A DNA stretch of 64,000 nt. Origin: Actinomadura citrea (GTDB lineage Bacteria > Actinomycetota > Actinomycetes > Streptosporangiales > Streptosporangiaceae). The stretch lies in the NCBI RefSeq assembly GCF_013409045.1, contig NZ_JACCBT010000001.1:2418001-2482000 (forward strand), read 5' to 3'. Under the pieces are notes generated by a model. The model made no database searches. It worked only from the letters and a program-made list of their open reading frames with translations, and was not told the origin of the DNA. How positions within the stretch are numbered: the stretch's first letter is position 1; every line of letters starts with the position of its first letter. Positions 31,943 to 40,537 of the stretch are shown in pieces. A program made the position numbers and the translations under genes.

Positions 31943-32992
31943 ATGGCTTCGCGCAGCATTCGTCTGGCCGTCATCCCGGGTGACGGGATCGGCCCCGAGG
32001 TCGTCGCCGAGGGACTGAAGGTCCTCGACGCCGTGTCCGGCGACCTCGCGTTCGAGCAGACCTCCTACGACCTGGGCGCCGCCCGGTGGCACCGGACGGG
32101 GGAGACGCTGCCCGACTCGGTCCTGGCCGAGCTGCGCGAGCAGGAGGTCATCCTGCTCGGCGCCGTCGGCGACCCGAGCGTGCCGAGCGGCACCCTGGAG
32201 CGCGGGCTGCTGCTGCGGACCCGGTTCGAGCTGGACCACTACGTCAACCTGCGCCCGGTGAAGCTGTTCCCCGGCGTCAGCACCCCGCTGGCCGGCGTCA
32301 CCCCTGACGACATCGACATGGTCGTCGTCCGCGAGGGCACCGAGGGCCCGTACACCGGCGTGGGAGGCGTCCTGCGCAAGGGCACCCCCCACGAGGTCGC
32401 CACGCAGGAGAGCGTCAACACCGCCTACGGCGTCGAGCGCGTCATCCGGTACGCGTTCGAGGTCGCGGCGTCGCGGCCGCGCAGGCGGCTCACGCTCGTC
32501 CACAAGGACAACGTGCTCACCTTCGCCGGGGACCTCTACCAGCGGACCCTGAAGCGGGTCGCCGAGGAGTACCCGCAGGTCACGACCGACTACTGCCATG
32601 TGGACGCGGCCACGATGTTCTTCGTGAGCCAGCCCCGGCGGTACGACGTCATCGTCACCGACAACCTGTTCGGCGACATCATCACCGACATCGGCGCCGC
32701 GATCGCCGGCGGCATCGGACTCGCCGCGTCCGGGAACGTCAACCCCGACCGCACCGCGCCGTCGATGTTCGAGCCGGTGCACGGCAGTGCCCCCGACATC
32801 GCAGGGCAGGGCAAGGCCGACCCGACCGCCACGATCCTGTCGGTCGCCATGCTGCTCGACCACGTCGGCGAGGGCGAGGGTGCCCGCCGCGTCGAGCAGG
32901 CCGTCTCGGAGGACCTGGCCGAGCGCGCCGCGCTGGGCGCCCGGTCCACGTCCCAGATCGGCGACGCGATCGCCAAGCGAGTATCCGGCTAG
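31943..32992 (+). CDS. leuB: 3-Isopropylmalate dehydrogenase
   Basis: Oxidatively decarboxylates 3-isopropylmalate in leucine synthesis; LeuB enzymes also act on citramalate-derived 3-methylmalate, linking it to cimA downstream. The 349-residue protein starts [19 protein letters not shown] and carries [57 protein letters not shown] and [18 protein letters not shown], all of the active site. TAGAGT at 31931-31936 is 6 bases from ATG31943 and no Shine-Dalgarno is present, so it is probably leaderless. leuA, leuC and leuD are not in the window. Confidence 0.96.
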   Translation: MASRSIRLAVIPGDGIGPEVVAEGLKVLDAVSGDLAFEQTSYDLGAARWHRTGETLPDSVLAELREQEVILLGAVGDPSVPSGTLERGLLLRTRFELDHYVNLRPVKLFPGVSTPLAGVTPDDIDMVVVREGTEGPYTGVGGVLRKGTPHEVATQESVNTAYGVERVIRYAFEVAASRPRRRLTLVHKDNVLTFAGDLYQRTLKRVAEEYPQVTTDYCHVDAATMFFVSQPRRYDVIVTDNLFGDIITDIGAAIAGGIGLAASGNVNPDRTAPSMFEPVHGSAPDIAGQGKADPTATILSVAMLLDHVGEGEGARRVEQAVSEDLAERAALGARSTSQIGDAIAKRVSG

Positions 32993-33157
32993 GGGCACGC
33001 CGCCTCCGGCCAGACCGGGCGTGCCCTCGCGGCGCGCCCGGTTTTCCGTATGCGCCGCGCATGGAGGAGCAGGTCTAGACGAAGTAGGACAATGGGGACT
33101 AGGAAGCCGATGCGGCGATGGGGCCGCCTGGGCGATCCGCGAGAGGACGAGACCGCG

Positions 33158-34261
33158 ATGAGCGACACCCTGGAATTCGAGATCACGCGCACCGAGCGGC
33201 CCGCGACCGCCGACGAACGCGCGCGGATCATGGCCGATCCCGGTTTCGGCCGATACTTCACCGACCACATGGTCACGATCCGGTACTCGGCCGAGCGCGG
33301 CTGGCACGACGCGAAGCTGGAACCCTACGGGCCGATCCCGATGGACCCGGCCTCGCAGGTGTTCCACTACGCCCAGGAGCTCTTCGAAGGTCTCAAGGCC
33401 TACAAGCAGCCGGACGGCTCGGTCGTCACCTTCCGGCCGTACATGAACGCGGCGCGGATGAACCGGTCCGCCAAGCGGATGGCGATGCCGGAGATCCCCG
33501 AGCAGCTGTTCGTGGACGCCGTCGAGCTGCTCGTCCGCACCGACAGGGACTGGGTGCCCGACACCGAGGGCCACAGCCTCTACCTGCGGCCCTTCATGTT
33601 CGCCACCACCCGCGCGCTCGGCGTCAACAGCCCGGCCCACGAGTTCCTCTTCATGGTCATCGCGGCCCCGTCCGGCCTCTACTACCCGCGCGGCATCAAG
33701 CCCGTCTCGGTGTGGCTGTCGCAGGACTACACGCGCGCGGCGCCCGGCGGCACCGGGGAGGCCAAGTTCGGCGGCAACTACGCCGCGTCCTTCGCCGGTC
33801 AGGCCGAGGCCGTCGCGCAGGGCTGCGACCAGGTCGTCTGGCTCGACGCGGTGGAGCACCGCTGGGTCGAGGAGGTCGGCTCGATGAACCTCATGTTCGT
33901 CTACGGTTCCGGCGCCCGGGCCCGGCTGCTCACCCCCGCGCTCACCGGCACCCTGCTCGCCGGCGTCACCCGCGACTCGATGCTCAAGCTGGCACCCGAC
34001 CTCGGCGTCCCCACCGAGGAAGGCAAGATCAGCATCGACGAGTGGGAGGCGGGCTGCGCCTCCGGCGAGATCACCGAGGTGTTCGGCTGCGGCACCGCCG
34101 CGATCATCAGCCCGGTCGGCCGGGTCAAGGGCCGGGACCGCGAGTGGACGATCGGCGACGGCGAGCCCGGCGAGATCTCGATGCGGCTGCGCCAGGAGCT
34201 GGTCGGCATCCAGTACGGCACCCGGCCCGACCCCTACGGCTGGGTCCACAAGATCGTTTGA
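33158..34261 (+). CDS. ilvE: Branched-chain amino acid aminotransferase
   Basis: PLP fold-type IV transaminase for the last step of Ile, Leu and Val synthesis. The 367-residue length fits the actinobacterial/mammalian-like type. It shows PASQVFHYAQELFEGLKAYK, the PLP-binding Lys203 in EAKFGGNYAAS, VGSMNLMFVYG and FGCGTAAIISPVG. ATG33158 has GAGAGGA about ten bases upstream; earlier in-frame starts lie in the intergenic region. It follows leuB by 165 bases and is terminated by a strong hairpin. Confidence 0.96.
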   Translation: MSDTLEFEITRTERPATADERARIMADPGFGRYFTDHMVTIRYSAERGWHDAKLEPYGPIPMDPASQVFHYAQELFEGLKAYKQPDGSVVTFRPYMNAARMNRSAKRMAMPEIPEQLFVDAVELLVRTDRDWVPDTEGHSLYLRPFMFATTRALGVNSPAHEFLFMVIAAPSGLYYPRGIKPVSVWLSQDYTRAAPGGTGEAKFGGNYAASFAGQAEAVAQGCDQVVWLDAVEHRWVEEVGSMNLMFVYGSGARARLLTPALTGTLLAGVTRDSMLKLAPDLGVPTEEGKISIDEWEAGCASGEITEVFGCGTAAIISPVGRVKGRDREWTIGDGEPGEISMRLRQELVGIQYGTRPDPYGWVHKIV

Positions 34262-34270
34262 TCGACGGCG

Positions 34271-34307
34271 CCGGCGGCGCGCGCCCGCCGCGGGCGCGCG
34301 CCGCCGG
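34271..34307. terminator. Terminator between ilvE and converging secreted-protein gene
   Basis: A 17-bp perfect stem (CCGGCGGCGCGCGCCCG and its complement) with a CCG loop starts 10 bases after the ilvE stop and ends 11 bases before the end of the reverse-strand gene. It is symmetrical and should work both ways. Confidence 0.75.
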
Positions 34308-34317
34308 GCCGGGCGGC

Positions 34318-34881
34318 TCAGTGGCGGATCTGCACCGACGTCTTGACGACCGGGCCCGAGCTCGCCGGGCCGGCGCCCCGCGAGGACGGGTTGACGGCGT
34401 AGTGGAACGAGAAGCCGACGAAGGCGCGGCCGGGCCGTCCGCCGACCTGCACCGCGAAGGTGCAGGTGCCCGAGAGCGTGTACACCTTCCGGGCGCGGTG
34501 CGGTGCGACGGTCGAGTGCCAGACGTAGCCGACGGGGATGACGTGCCGGTCGTGGTACCGGCCGTTCAGCCCGGTCGCCGTGCAGACGGCGTTGCCGCGC
34601 GCGATCGCCCGCAGTTTCGCGCTGGTGATCTGGAACATCCACGGCATCGGGTAGCGCCTGGAGTGCGGTCCGGTCAGCCTCACCTGCGCGCGGAACGTGC
34701 CGACCGAGTCGTGGTACACGAATGACTGGTGCCGTTGTGTGAACACGTAGTAATGGGTGGGTGCGGCGTGTTCCGGGCGCTCGGCGGCGGTTGCGGTGGA
34801 CGCGGCGGACACGGAGCCGAGCGCCATCACCAGCGCCGTTCCGGAAGCGGCCGCGGTCCGGCCGAATGTGTGCATGCGCAT
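34318..34881 (-). CDS. Secreted protein of unknown function
   Basis: A 187-residue protein with a Sec signal peptide (MRMHTFGRTAAASGTALVMA, hydrophobic core, cleavage near STATAA-ER at about residue 33). The mature part is beta-rich, Tyr/His-rich and contains only two cysteines (NAVCTATG and SGTCTFAV), probably a disulfide. I do not recognise a family. ATG34881 or ATG34875 may be the start. It is a single gene transcribed away from the cold-shock-like gene's upstream region. Confidence 0.7.
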   Translation of the reverse strand: MRMHTFGRTAAASGTALVMALGSVSAASTATAAERPEHAAPTHYYVFTQRHQSFVYHDSVGTFRAQVRLTGPHSRRYPMPWMFQITSAKLRAIARGNAVCTATGLNGRYHDRHVIPVGYVWHSTVAPHRARKVYTLSGTCTFAVQVGGRPGRAFVGFSFHYAVNPSSRGAGPASSGPVVKTSVQIRH

Positions 34882-34958
34882 TCCAGGAATTCCCTTCGAA
34901 AAGGTTCGCCGTCCCCCACGGCGGGTGGACGGCCGTGATCAGCCCGCCGCCCCGATGC

Positions 34959-35198
34959 TCAGCCGCGGCCGACCGACCGCACGTCCAGCGCGCGGTAGGC
35001 GTAGCCGTCCTGTTCGGCCTCCTCCCAGGTGAAGAGCACGTTCTCGCCCGGGTCGAGGGAGGCGAAGGCGCCCGGTTCGGCGCGCACGGCCGAGAAATGC
35101 GCCCAGACCTCGCCGGGCACGTCGGGTGAGACCAGCACTCCCCAGCCGGCCTCGTCGTCCCAGGACGCCACCGTCCCGCGGACCGGTTCGCCGCTCAT
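34959..35198 (-). CDS. Cold-shock-domain-like protein
   Basis: A 79-residue protein with the CSD pattern: GTVASWDDEAGWGVLVSPDVPGEV (compare G.VKWF....GFGFI...) and VWAHFSAV (compare VFVHFSAI). The RNP1 aromatic residues are partly replaced (SWDDEAGWGVL), and the C-terminal half is acidic, so nucleic-acid binding may be altered. GAAGGGGA precedes ATG35198. Likely role is an RNA/DNA chaperone or a divergent derivative. Confidence 0.75.
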   Translation of the reverse strand: MSGEPVRGTVASWDDEAGWGVLVSPDVPGEVWAHFSAVRAEPGAFASLDPGENVLFTWEEAEQDGYAYRALDVRSVGRG

Positions 35199-35466
35199 CG
35201 GATCCCCTTCCTCCGGCGGACAGTGCGATCATTCTTCGTTTTACCGTGAAAGCGCAAGTGCATTCCGAGGTGAGAAATGTATTGCCGTGATCTTTTGCTT
35301 GGTAATCGTTTTTTAGTGTGCAATGAACTCCAAGTGGAGAAAAGCGCGGTATGGCTCCGTGACGGCGGGACGCCGCCGGCGCGGCGGGCGGGTCCGGCGG
35401 GGCGGCGTCCCAGAATCTGAGACGGATGTCCCAGATCCGCGGACCGTGTGGCAGACTGGGCGCATC
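35199..35466 (+). other. AT-richer intergenic region upstream of cimA leader
   Basis: Between 35220 and 35345 the sequence is markedly AT-richer than the rest of the window, with runs of T. It presumably contains promoter elements for the reverse-strand CSD gene and the cimA leader. CAGACT at 35452-35457, nine bases before the leader ATG, is a weak -10 candidate. Confidence 0.4.
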
Positions 35467-35511
35467 ATGCGCCACAGCCTCGTGATTATCGGCTGGCGCG
35501 CCGGCAGCTAA
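35467..35511 (+). CDS. cimA leader peptide (14 aa, Leu-Val-Ile-Ile)
   Basis: ATG35467 to TAA35511 encodes MRHSLVIIGWRAGS. The codons CTC GTG ATT ATC are followed by GGC TGG CGC GCC GGC, which form the left arm of the first attenuator hairpin. The rare-for-this-genome ATT codon fits a regulatory role for isoleucine, the product of the citramalate route. The design matches the ilvB leader. Confidence 0.85.
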   Translation: MRHSLVIIGWRAGS

Positions 35512-35561
35512 CGGGACACCGCCGGCGCGCAGACCTCTCACGTCCGTGAGGGGTCTTTTTT
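35496..35561 (+). terminator. cimA transcription attenuator
   Basis: Hairpin 1: GCGCGCCGGC (35496-35505, inside the leader ORF) pairs perfectly with GCCGGCGCGC (35521-35530). Hairpin 2 directly follows: AGACCTCTCACG / CGTGAGGGGTCT (35531-35556, 12 pairs with one G-U) and then six T residues to 35561, a complete intrinsic terminator. cimA starts 34 bases later. Confidence 0.85.
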
Positions 35562-35595
35562 GTGTCCTGGCGCTGATCCCCCTGGGGGTTCTCAC

Positions 35596-37173
35596 ATGCA
35601 AGGCGACGCGTTCCACGTCTACGACACCACCCTGCGCGACGGCTCGCAGCAGGAGGGGCTCAACCTCTCCGTGCCCGACAAGCTCGCGGTCGCGCGACAT
35701 CTGGACGACCTGGGCGTCGGCTTCATCGAGGGCGGCTGGCCGGGCGCCAACCCCAAGGACACCGAGTTCTTCAGGCGGGCTCGAACAGAGCTCGACCTGA
35801 GGCACGCGCAGCTCACCGCGTTCGGCGCGACCCGCCGGGCCGGGGTGAAGGCGGCCGACGATCCCCAGGTCGCCGCCCTGCGCGACTCCGGCGCGTCCGT
35901 CGTGACCCTGGTCGCCAAGAGTCACGACAGGCATGTCGAGCTGGCCCTCCGCACCACCCTGGAGGAGAACCTCGCGATGATCCGCGACACGGTCTCCCAC
36001 CTGCGTGCGGAGGGCCAACGAGTCTTCCTGGACGCCGAGCACTTCTTCGACGGCCACAAGGCCAACCGCGCCTACGCGCTGGAGGCGGTCCGCACCGCCG
36101 CCGAGGCCGGCGCCGACGTCGTCGCGCTCTGCGACACCAACGGCGGCATGCTGCCGGACGAACTGGCCGAGGTCGTGCACGAGGTCGTCGGCCACGGCGT
36201 CCGCGTCGGCATCCACTGCCACGACGACTCCGGCTGCGCCGTCGCCAACACGCTCGCCGCCGTCCGGGCGGGCGCCACGCACGTGCAGGGCTGCGCGAAC
36301 GGGTACGGCGAGCGCAGCGGCAACGCCAACCTGTTCACCGTCGTCGGCAACCTCCAGCTCAAGCGCGGCATGAGCCTCGTCTCCGACGCCCAGCTCGCCG
36401 AGATGACGCGGATCGCGCACGCCGTCTCCGAGGTCACCAACGTCGCGCCGAGCTCGCAGCAGCCGTACGTGGGCGTGTCCGCGTTCGCGCACAAGGCCGG
36501 GCTGCACGCGTCCGCCGTCAAGATCGACCCGGACCTGTACCAGCACATCGACCCGGCCGCCGTCGGCAACGACATGCGGATGCTGGTGTCCAGCATGGCC
36601 GGGCGCGCGTCGGTCGAGCTCAAGGGCCGCGAGCTCGGCTACGACCTGTCCGGCGAGAAGGCCAAGGCCGTCGTGGACAGGGTGAAGGAGCTGGAGTCCA
36701 CCGGCTACACCTTCGAGGCGGCGGACGCCTCGTTCGAGCTGCTGCTGCGCGAGGAGCTGACCGGCGTCCGGCAGCGGCACTTCGAGGTCGAGTCGTGGCG
36801 GTCGATCGTGGAGCGCCGCCCGGACGGGTCCATGATCAGCGAGGCCACCGTCAAGCTGCACGCCAAGGGCGAGCGGATCATCGCGACGGGCGAGGGCAAC
36901 GGCCCCGTCAACGCCCTCGACAACGCGCTGCGGATCGCCCTCGGCCGCCTCTACCCGGAGCTGGCGCGACTGGAACTGGTCGACTACAAGGTCCGCATCC
37001 TGGAGGGCGCGCACGGCACCGACGCGCGGACCCGGGTCCTCGTCGAGTCCGGCGACGGCGAGCGCGAGTGGGGGACCGTCGGCGTCGAGGACAACGTCAT
37101 CGCCGCGTCCTGGCAGGCCCTGGAGGAGGCCGTCACCTACTGCCTGCTCCGCGCCGGCTACGAGGCGGGCTGA
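35596..37173 (+). CDS. cimA: (R)-Citramalate synthase
   Basis: Condenses pyruvate and acetyl-CoA into citramalate, the threonine-independent start of isoleucine synthesis. The 525-residue protein has the HMG-lyase-like barrel (VYDTTLRDGSQQEGLNLS), the CimA-type EGGWPGANPKD, metal/catalytic segment HCHDDSGCAVANTLAA and GCANGYGERSGNANL, and a C-terminal LeuA-dimer regulatory domain (about 390-520). These features favour CimA over LeuA or homocitrate synthase. LeuB, IlvBN, IlvC and IlvE in this window act later in the same route. Start ATG35596 follows the attenuator. Confidence 0.92.
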   Translation: MQGDAFHVYDTTLRDGSQQEGLNLSVPDKLAVARHLDDLGVGFIEGGWPGANPKDTEFFRRARTELDLRHAQLTAFGATRRAGVKAADDPQVAALRDSGASVVTLVAKSHDRHVELALRTTLEENLAMIRDTVSHLRAEGQRVFLDAEHFFDGHKANRAYALEAVRTAAEAGADVVALCDTNGGMLPDELAEVVHEVVGHGVRVGIHCHDDSGCAVANTLAAVRAGATHVQGCANGYGERSGNANLFTVVGNLQLKRGMSLVSDAQLAEMTRIAHAVSEVTNVAPSSQQPYVGVSAFAHKAGLHASAVKIDPDLYQHIDPAAVGNDMRMLVSSMAGRASVELKGRELGYDLSGEKAKAVVDRVKELESTGYTFEAADASFELLLREELTGVRQRHFEVESWRSIVERRPDGSMISEATVKLHAKGERIIATGEGNGPVNALDNALRIALGRLYPELARLELVDYKVRILEGAHGTDARTRVLVESGDGEREWGTVGVEDNVIAASWQALEEAVTYCLLRAGYEAG

Positions 37174-37209
37174 CAGGAATCTCTCGGCGTACGCGGGCAT
37201 TATCAGGGC

Positions 37210-37488
37210 ATGAGCACCGAGATCACCGACAACGCCGAGCGGGGCCGCTACGAGATCAGGGTGGACGGCGACCTCGCCGGATTCGCCGAGTACGAGCGGG
37301 GCGAGGGCGCCGTCGTGTTCACCCACACCGAGGTCGACTCCGCGTTCGAGGGCAAGGGCGTGGGAAGCGCGCTGGCCCGCGGCGCCCTGGACGACGTCCG
37401 CGCCAAGGGCCGGTCGGTCGTCCCGCTGTGCCCGTTCATCAAGAAGTGGATCGGCAGGCACCCGGATTACCAGGATCTGGTGCGTTAG
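37210..37488 (+). CDS. Small GNAT-fold N-acetyltransferase (YjdJ-type)
   Basis: A 92-residue minimal GNAT domain: DGDLAGFAEYERGEGAVVFTHTEV, then the acetyl-CoA loop EGKGVGSALARGAL and PLCPFIKKWIGRHPDYQDLV at the C-terminus, which is characteristic of this short family. The substrate is unknown. CATTAT ends six bases before ATG37210, suggesting leaderless expression; it lies 36 bases after cimA. Confidence 0.88.
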   Translation: MSTEITDNAERGRYEIRVDGDLAGFAEYERGEGAVVFTHTEVDSAFEGKGVGSALARGALDDVRAKGRSVVPLCPFIKKWIGRHPDYQDLVR

Positions 37489-37542
37489 CCGTGTCGCGGG
37501 ACGTGTCGCGCCGGTGCTCGCGGAAATGCGGGGAGTGATCCC

Positions 37543-37562
37543 GCTCGTTCGAATGAACGAGC
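37543..37562. repeat. Inverted repeat GCTCGTTC-GAAT-GAACGAGC
   Basis: A perfect 8-bp inverted repeat with a 4-base loop, 54 bases after the GNAT gene and 190 bases before the next gene. It could be a weak terminator or an operator. The flanking 37489-37753 stretch is otherwise featureless. Confidence 0.5.
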
Positions 37563-37753
37563 ATCTTTCCGTGAGTATCGGTACGGTCACGCAGAAAGTT
37601 CGCCAAAGCGACGAAACCGGTAGCGGATTTCAGTTGAAGGATCCACCATAGGAGCCTGCACGGCACGTGCGAGGCTTCCGCGCGCCGTGTCGCCTGTCAG
37701 ACCGTGCGCCTGTGAACCGATGTCCCTACGACCCGACCTGCCGGAGTGATCGT

Positions 37754-38122
37754 ATGCCTGTCCGACCCTGGAGCCCCGAGGACCTTGGGCGTCCCACGGA
37801 CGGGACCTGGGCCGACGTGGCGTTCGGCCTCGGCGAGACGTACGAGCGCGAGGGCCGCCTGGAGCAGGCGGCCGGCTGGTACCGGCGGGCGGCCGAGTCC
37901 GGGAGCGCCGACGCCGCGCTGCGCCTCGGCGCCGTCCTCGGACGGATGGCCGACGCCGGAGCCGACCACGCGGCCGACGAGCTGCTGGCGGAGGCGACAC
38001 GGTGGCTCAGCGGCGCGCAGGACGCCACCACTCCCGACGCGATCGAGCTGATCACCGCTACGCTCAATCGGCAGATGCGGCAGGCCGCGCGCCGCGGACT
38101 CGAACCGGCTCCCGCAGGCTGA
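37754..38122 (+). CDS. Small TPR/Sel1-like repeat protein
   Basis: A 122-residue helical protein from ATG37754 (GGAG at 37743). It holds about two helix-turn-helix repeats: DVAFGLGETYEREGRLEQAAGWYRRA-type followed by SADAALRLGAVLGRMADAGAD, matching Sel1/TPR consensus spacing. This suggests a protein-interaction adaptor. No partner is obvious from context. Confidence 0.7.
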   Translation: MPVRPWSPEDLGRPTDGTWADVAFGLGETYEREGRLEQAAGWYRRAAESGSADAALRLGAVLGRMADAGADHAADELLAEATRWLSGAQDATTPDAIELITATLNRQMRQAARRGLEPAPAG

Positions 38123-38204
38123 AGCCTTCGGGACGGGTGGTGAACCGATCCGTCGCGCCGGTCGTCGGACTCCATGAGATCGGCGTCAGTGGAAGGTGGA
38201 CGAG

Positions 38205-39695
38205 TTGAGCGGCGAGGACTCCGGGTACGTTCCCCCGGACCACAAGACGACCGCCGAGTTCGGCGTCACCAGGAAGCCCGCCGCGCCCGCAGAGCCGGCG
38301 CCGCCGGGGACGGTGGCCGAACCGGTCGCCGACGACGATCTGGTGGACGATCTCTTCGACGGGGACGTCACGACCCATGACGTCCCCCAGGTGGAAGGTG
38401 TGGCCTTCCAGGACCTTCCCTCCGACGATCCTGAGGACGATCTGGAGACGACCTACCAGGACGGCCCGGGCGACGAGCCGGAGGACGACTTCGACTCGAC
38501 GCTCCAGGACGGCCCGGCCATCGCCTTCCAGAAGCCGCCGCCCGCGGACACCGTGGACGAGCTGGACGTGACCGCGTTCCAGGCGCCGGTCACCTTCGCC
38601 GACATCCCCATGGAGCAGCCCTCCAGGCCCACTCCGGCCGTCCCGCCCCAGGCGGCTCCGGCCGTCCCGCCACCGGCGCAGCCGGCCGCCTTCGAGCACG
38701 GCGCGAATCCGGCGCCGGTGTACGCCCAGCCTCCCGCTCCCTACCAGGAGCGCGTTCCGGAGCCGGGCCCCGTCCCGGAGCGGATGCCGCCTTCGGAGCA
38801 GGCGCCGCACGCGCAGGTGGCCGCCCCGATGTCCGCCGAGGCGCCGTGGACGGAGCAGTTCGCCTCCGAGGAGGAGACGACGAACCGGGCGGAGAGCGGC
38901 CCGGCGTTCGCCTACGGGATGCCCGGGGCGCCGCCTCCCGCCCAGAGCACGATGCCCCCGCACCACGAGGCGACCGTCCCGCCGATGCCCCCGCCCGCGG
39001 TGGCCTCGCCGTCCGGCGGGCTGCCCGGCGGGCCGCCGCCGTCCCGCTCGCGGCGGCCGGTGATCCTCCTCCTGCTGATCGGACTGGTGGTGGTCCTCGT
39101 CCTGGTCGGCGTCGCGGCGCTGATGCTCGGCCGCGGCTCCGAGACGGAGGGCAAGGCCGCCAAGCAGGCGTCCCCGGCGGCGAGCACTCCGGCGCCGGGG
39201 GGCGGTGGCGCGGGGCCTGCGTCACCCGGCGCGCCCTCGCCCGGGGGCAGCGCGCCGGCGACGCCCCCGCAGTCCGGGGTCCCCACGCCCCAGCCGCCCG
39301 GCGGGCAGCAGCCGGGTGGGCAGCAGCCGGGCGGGCAGCCCGGCACGCCGCCTCCGGCGACCACCGCACCGATCGGGCCGGTCGTGCAGGGCAAGGGCAT
39401 CACGTACCAGCTCGTCCAGCAGGACAGCGGGTACTTCGAGGGCAAGATGGTCATCACGAACCGCACCAGTAAGCCGCTGACGGCGTGGAAGGTGACGTTC
39501 AAGGCCCCCGGCGCGGACGTGAAGAACATCTGGGGCGCACGGCTCGTGCACGGCGGCTCCACCGTCGAGATCAGGAACCTGGACGGCGTTCCCGCGATCC
39601 AGCCCGGCGCGACGTGGGACATCCAGTTCGGCGCGGCCGGAACGGCGTCCACTCCGAAGTCCTGCGTCCTGAACGGCAGGGCCTGCGGCTTCTGA
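38205..39695 (+). CDS. Membrane-anchored protein with C-terminal CBM2-like domain
   Basis: A protein of about 496 residues with inverted topology. Residues 1-280 are acidic, then Pro/Ala-rich and presumably cytoplasmic (repeats of LQDGP/YQDGP near 80-105); one membrane helix (RRPVILLLLIGLVVVLVLVG, about 285-307); a Gly/Pro/Gln-rich linker; and a domain of about 100 residues (GYFEGKMVITNRTSKPLTAW, WGARLVHGGSTVEI, IQPGATWDIQFGAAG) like carbohydrate-binding module family 2. TTG38205 has GGAAGG eight bases upstream; GTG38196 overlaps that site and is less likely. It may link an internal complex to cell-wall polysaccharide. Confidence 0.75.
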   Translation: MSGEDSGYVPPDHKTTAEFGVTRKPAAPAEPAPPGTVAEPVADDDLVDDLFDGDVTTHDVPQVEGVAFQDLPSDDPEDDLETTYQDGPGDEPEDDFDSTLQDGPAIAFQKPPPADTVDELDVTAFQAPVTFADIPMEQPSRPTPAVPPQAAPAVPPPAQPAAFEHGANPAPVYAQPPAPYQERVPEPGPVPERMPPSEQAPHAQVAAPMSAEAPWTEQFASEEETTNRAESGPAFAYGMPGAPPPAQSTMPPHHEATVPPMPPPAVASPSGGLPGGPPPSRSRRPVILLLLIGLVVVLVLVGVAALMLGRGSETEGKAAKQASPAASTPAPGGGGAGPASPGAPSPGGSAPATPPQSGVPTPQPPGGQQPGGQQPGGQPGTPPPATTAPIGPVVQGKGITYQLVQQDSGYFEGKMVITNRTSKPLTAWKVTFKAPGADVKNIWGARLVHGGSTVEIRNLDGVPAIQPGATWDIQFGAAGTASTPKSCVLNGRACGF

Positions 39696-39736
39696 ACGGC
39701 AGGCCCGGGACGGACCGGCAGGGCCTGCGGCTTCTG
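39674..39736 (+). repeat. 21-bp direct repeat at the end of the CBM2 gene
   Basis: The 21 bases at 39674-39694, covering the last codons and stop of the CBM2 gene, are repeated exactly at 39716-39736, 42 bases downstream, next to the leaderless promoter of the following gene. It looks like a small local duplication. Confidence 0.7.
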
Positions 39737-39759
39737 GTCGGCGTACTAGGCTCTTGACC

Positions 39760-40527
39760 ATGCGTATCGCCAGATTCTCCACCGACGACGGCATGTCCTT
39801 CGGTGTGGTGGAGGAGAACACCGTCGCCGTCATCGCGGCCCACCCCTTCGGGGAGCTGACCTTCACCGGGCAGCGCCTCCCGCTCGCCGACGTCCGGCTC
39901 CTCGCGCCGATCCTGCCCAGCAAGATCATCGCGATCGGGAAGAACTACGCCGACCACGTCCGCGAGATGGGCGGGGACGAGCCGCCCGCCGAGCCGGTGC
40001 TGTTCTCCAAGCCGTCCACCGCCGTGATCGGCCCGGGAGAGGCGATCGCCTACCCGCAGAAGCTGTCCGAGCGCGTCGACCACGAGGGCGAGCTCGCCGT
40101 CGTCATCGGCCGGATGTGCCGCGAGGTCCCGGCGTCCCGGGCCGCCGAGGTCATCCTCGGCTACAGCTGCGCCAACGACGTCACCGCCCGCGACCTCCAG
40201 GCGAAGGACGGGCAGTGGACGCGGGCCAAGGGCTTCGACACGTTCTGCCCGATCGGCCCGTGGATCGAGACCGAGGTCGACCCCGCCGACCTGGCGATCT
40301 CCACGACCGTCAACGGGGAGGTCCGGCAGGAGGCCCGCACGTCCCTGCTGCTGCACGACATCCCCACCCTGGTCCAGTACGTCAGCCAGGTCATGACGCT
40401 GCTGCCCGGCGACGTCATCCTGACCGGCACCCCCGCCGGCGTCGGCCCCCTGGAGATCGGGGACGAGGTCACCGTCACCGTCGAGAACATCGGCAGCCTC
40501 ACCAACCGGGTCATCGCCCGCGACTGA
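39760..40527 (+). CDS. Fumarylacetoacetate hydrolase family protein
   Basis: A 255-residue FAH-fold enzyme, of the group annotated as 2-hydroxyhepta-2,4-diene-1,7-dioate isomerase or acylpyruvase. It shows GKNYADHVREMG, the metal ligands in DHEGELAVVIG and CANDVTARDLQ, and ILTGTPAGVGPLEIGDEV. A homologue sits near leuB and gltX in mycobacteria. TAGGCT at 39747-39752 is seven bases before ATG39760, so TTG39754 is unlikely. Substrate is undetermined. Confidence 0.9.
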   Translation: MRIARFSTDDGMSFGVVEENTVAVIAAHPFGELTFTGQRLPLADVRLLAPILPSKIIAIGKNYADHVREMGGDEPPAEPVLFSKPSTAVIGPGEAIAYPQKLSERVDHEGELAVVIGRMCREVPASRAAEVILGYSCANDVTARDLQAKDGQWTRAKGFDTFCPIGPWIETEVDPADLAISTTVNGEVRQEARTSLLLHDIPTLVQYVSQVMTLLPGDVILTGTPAGVGPLEIGDEVTVTVENIGSLTNRVIARD

Positions 40528-40537
40528 GAGGGGCCAG

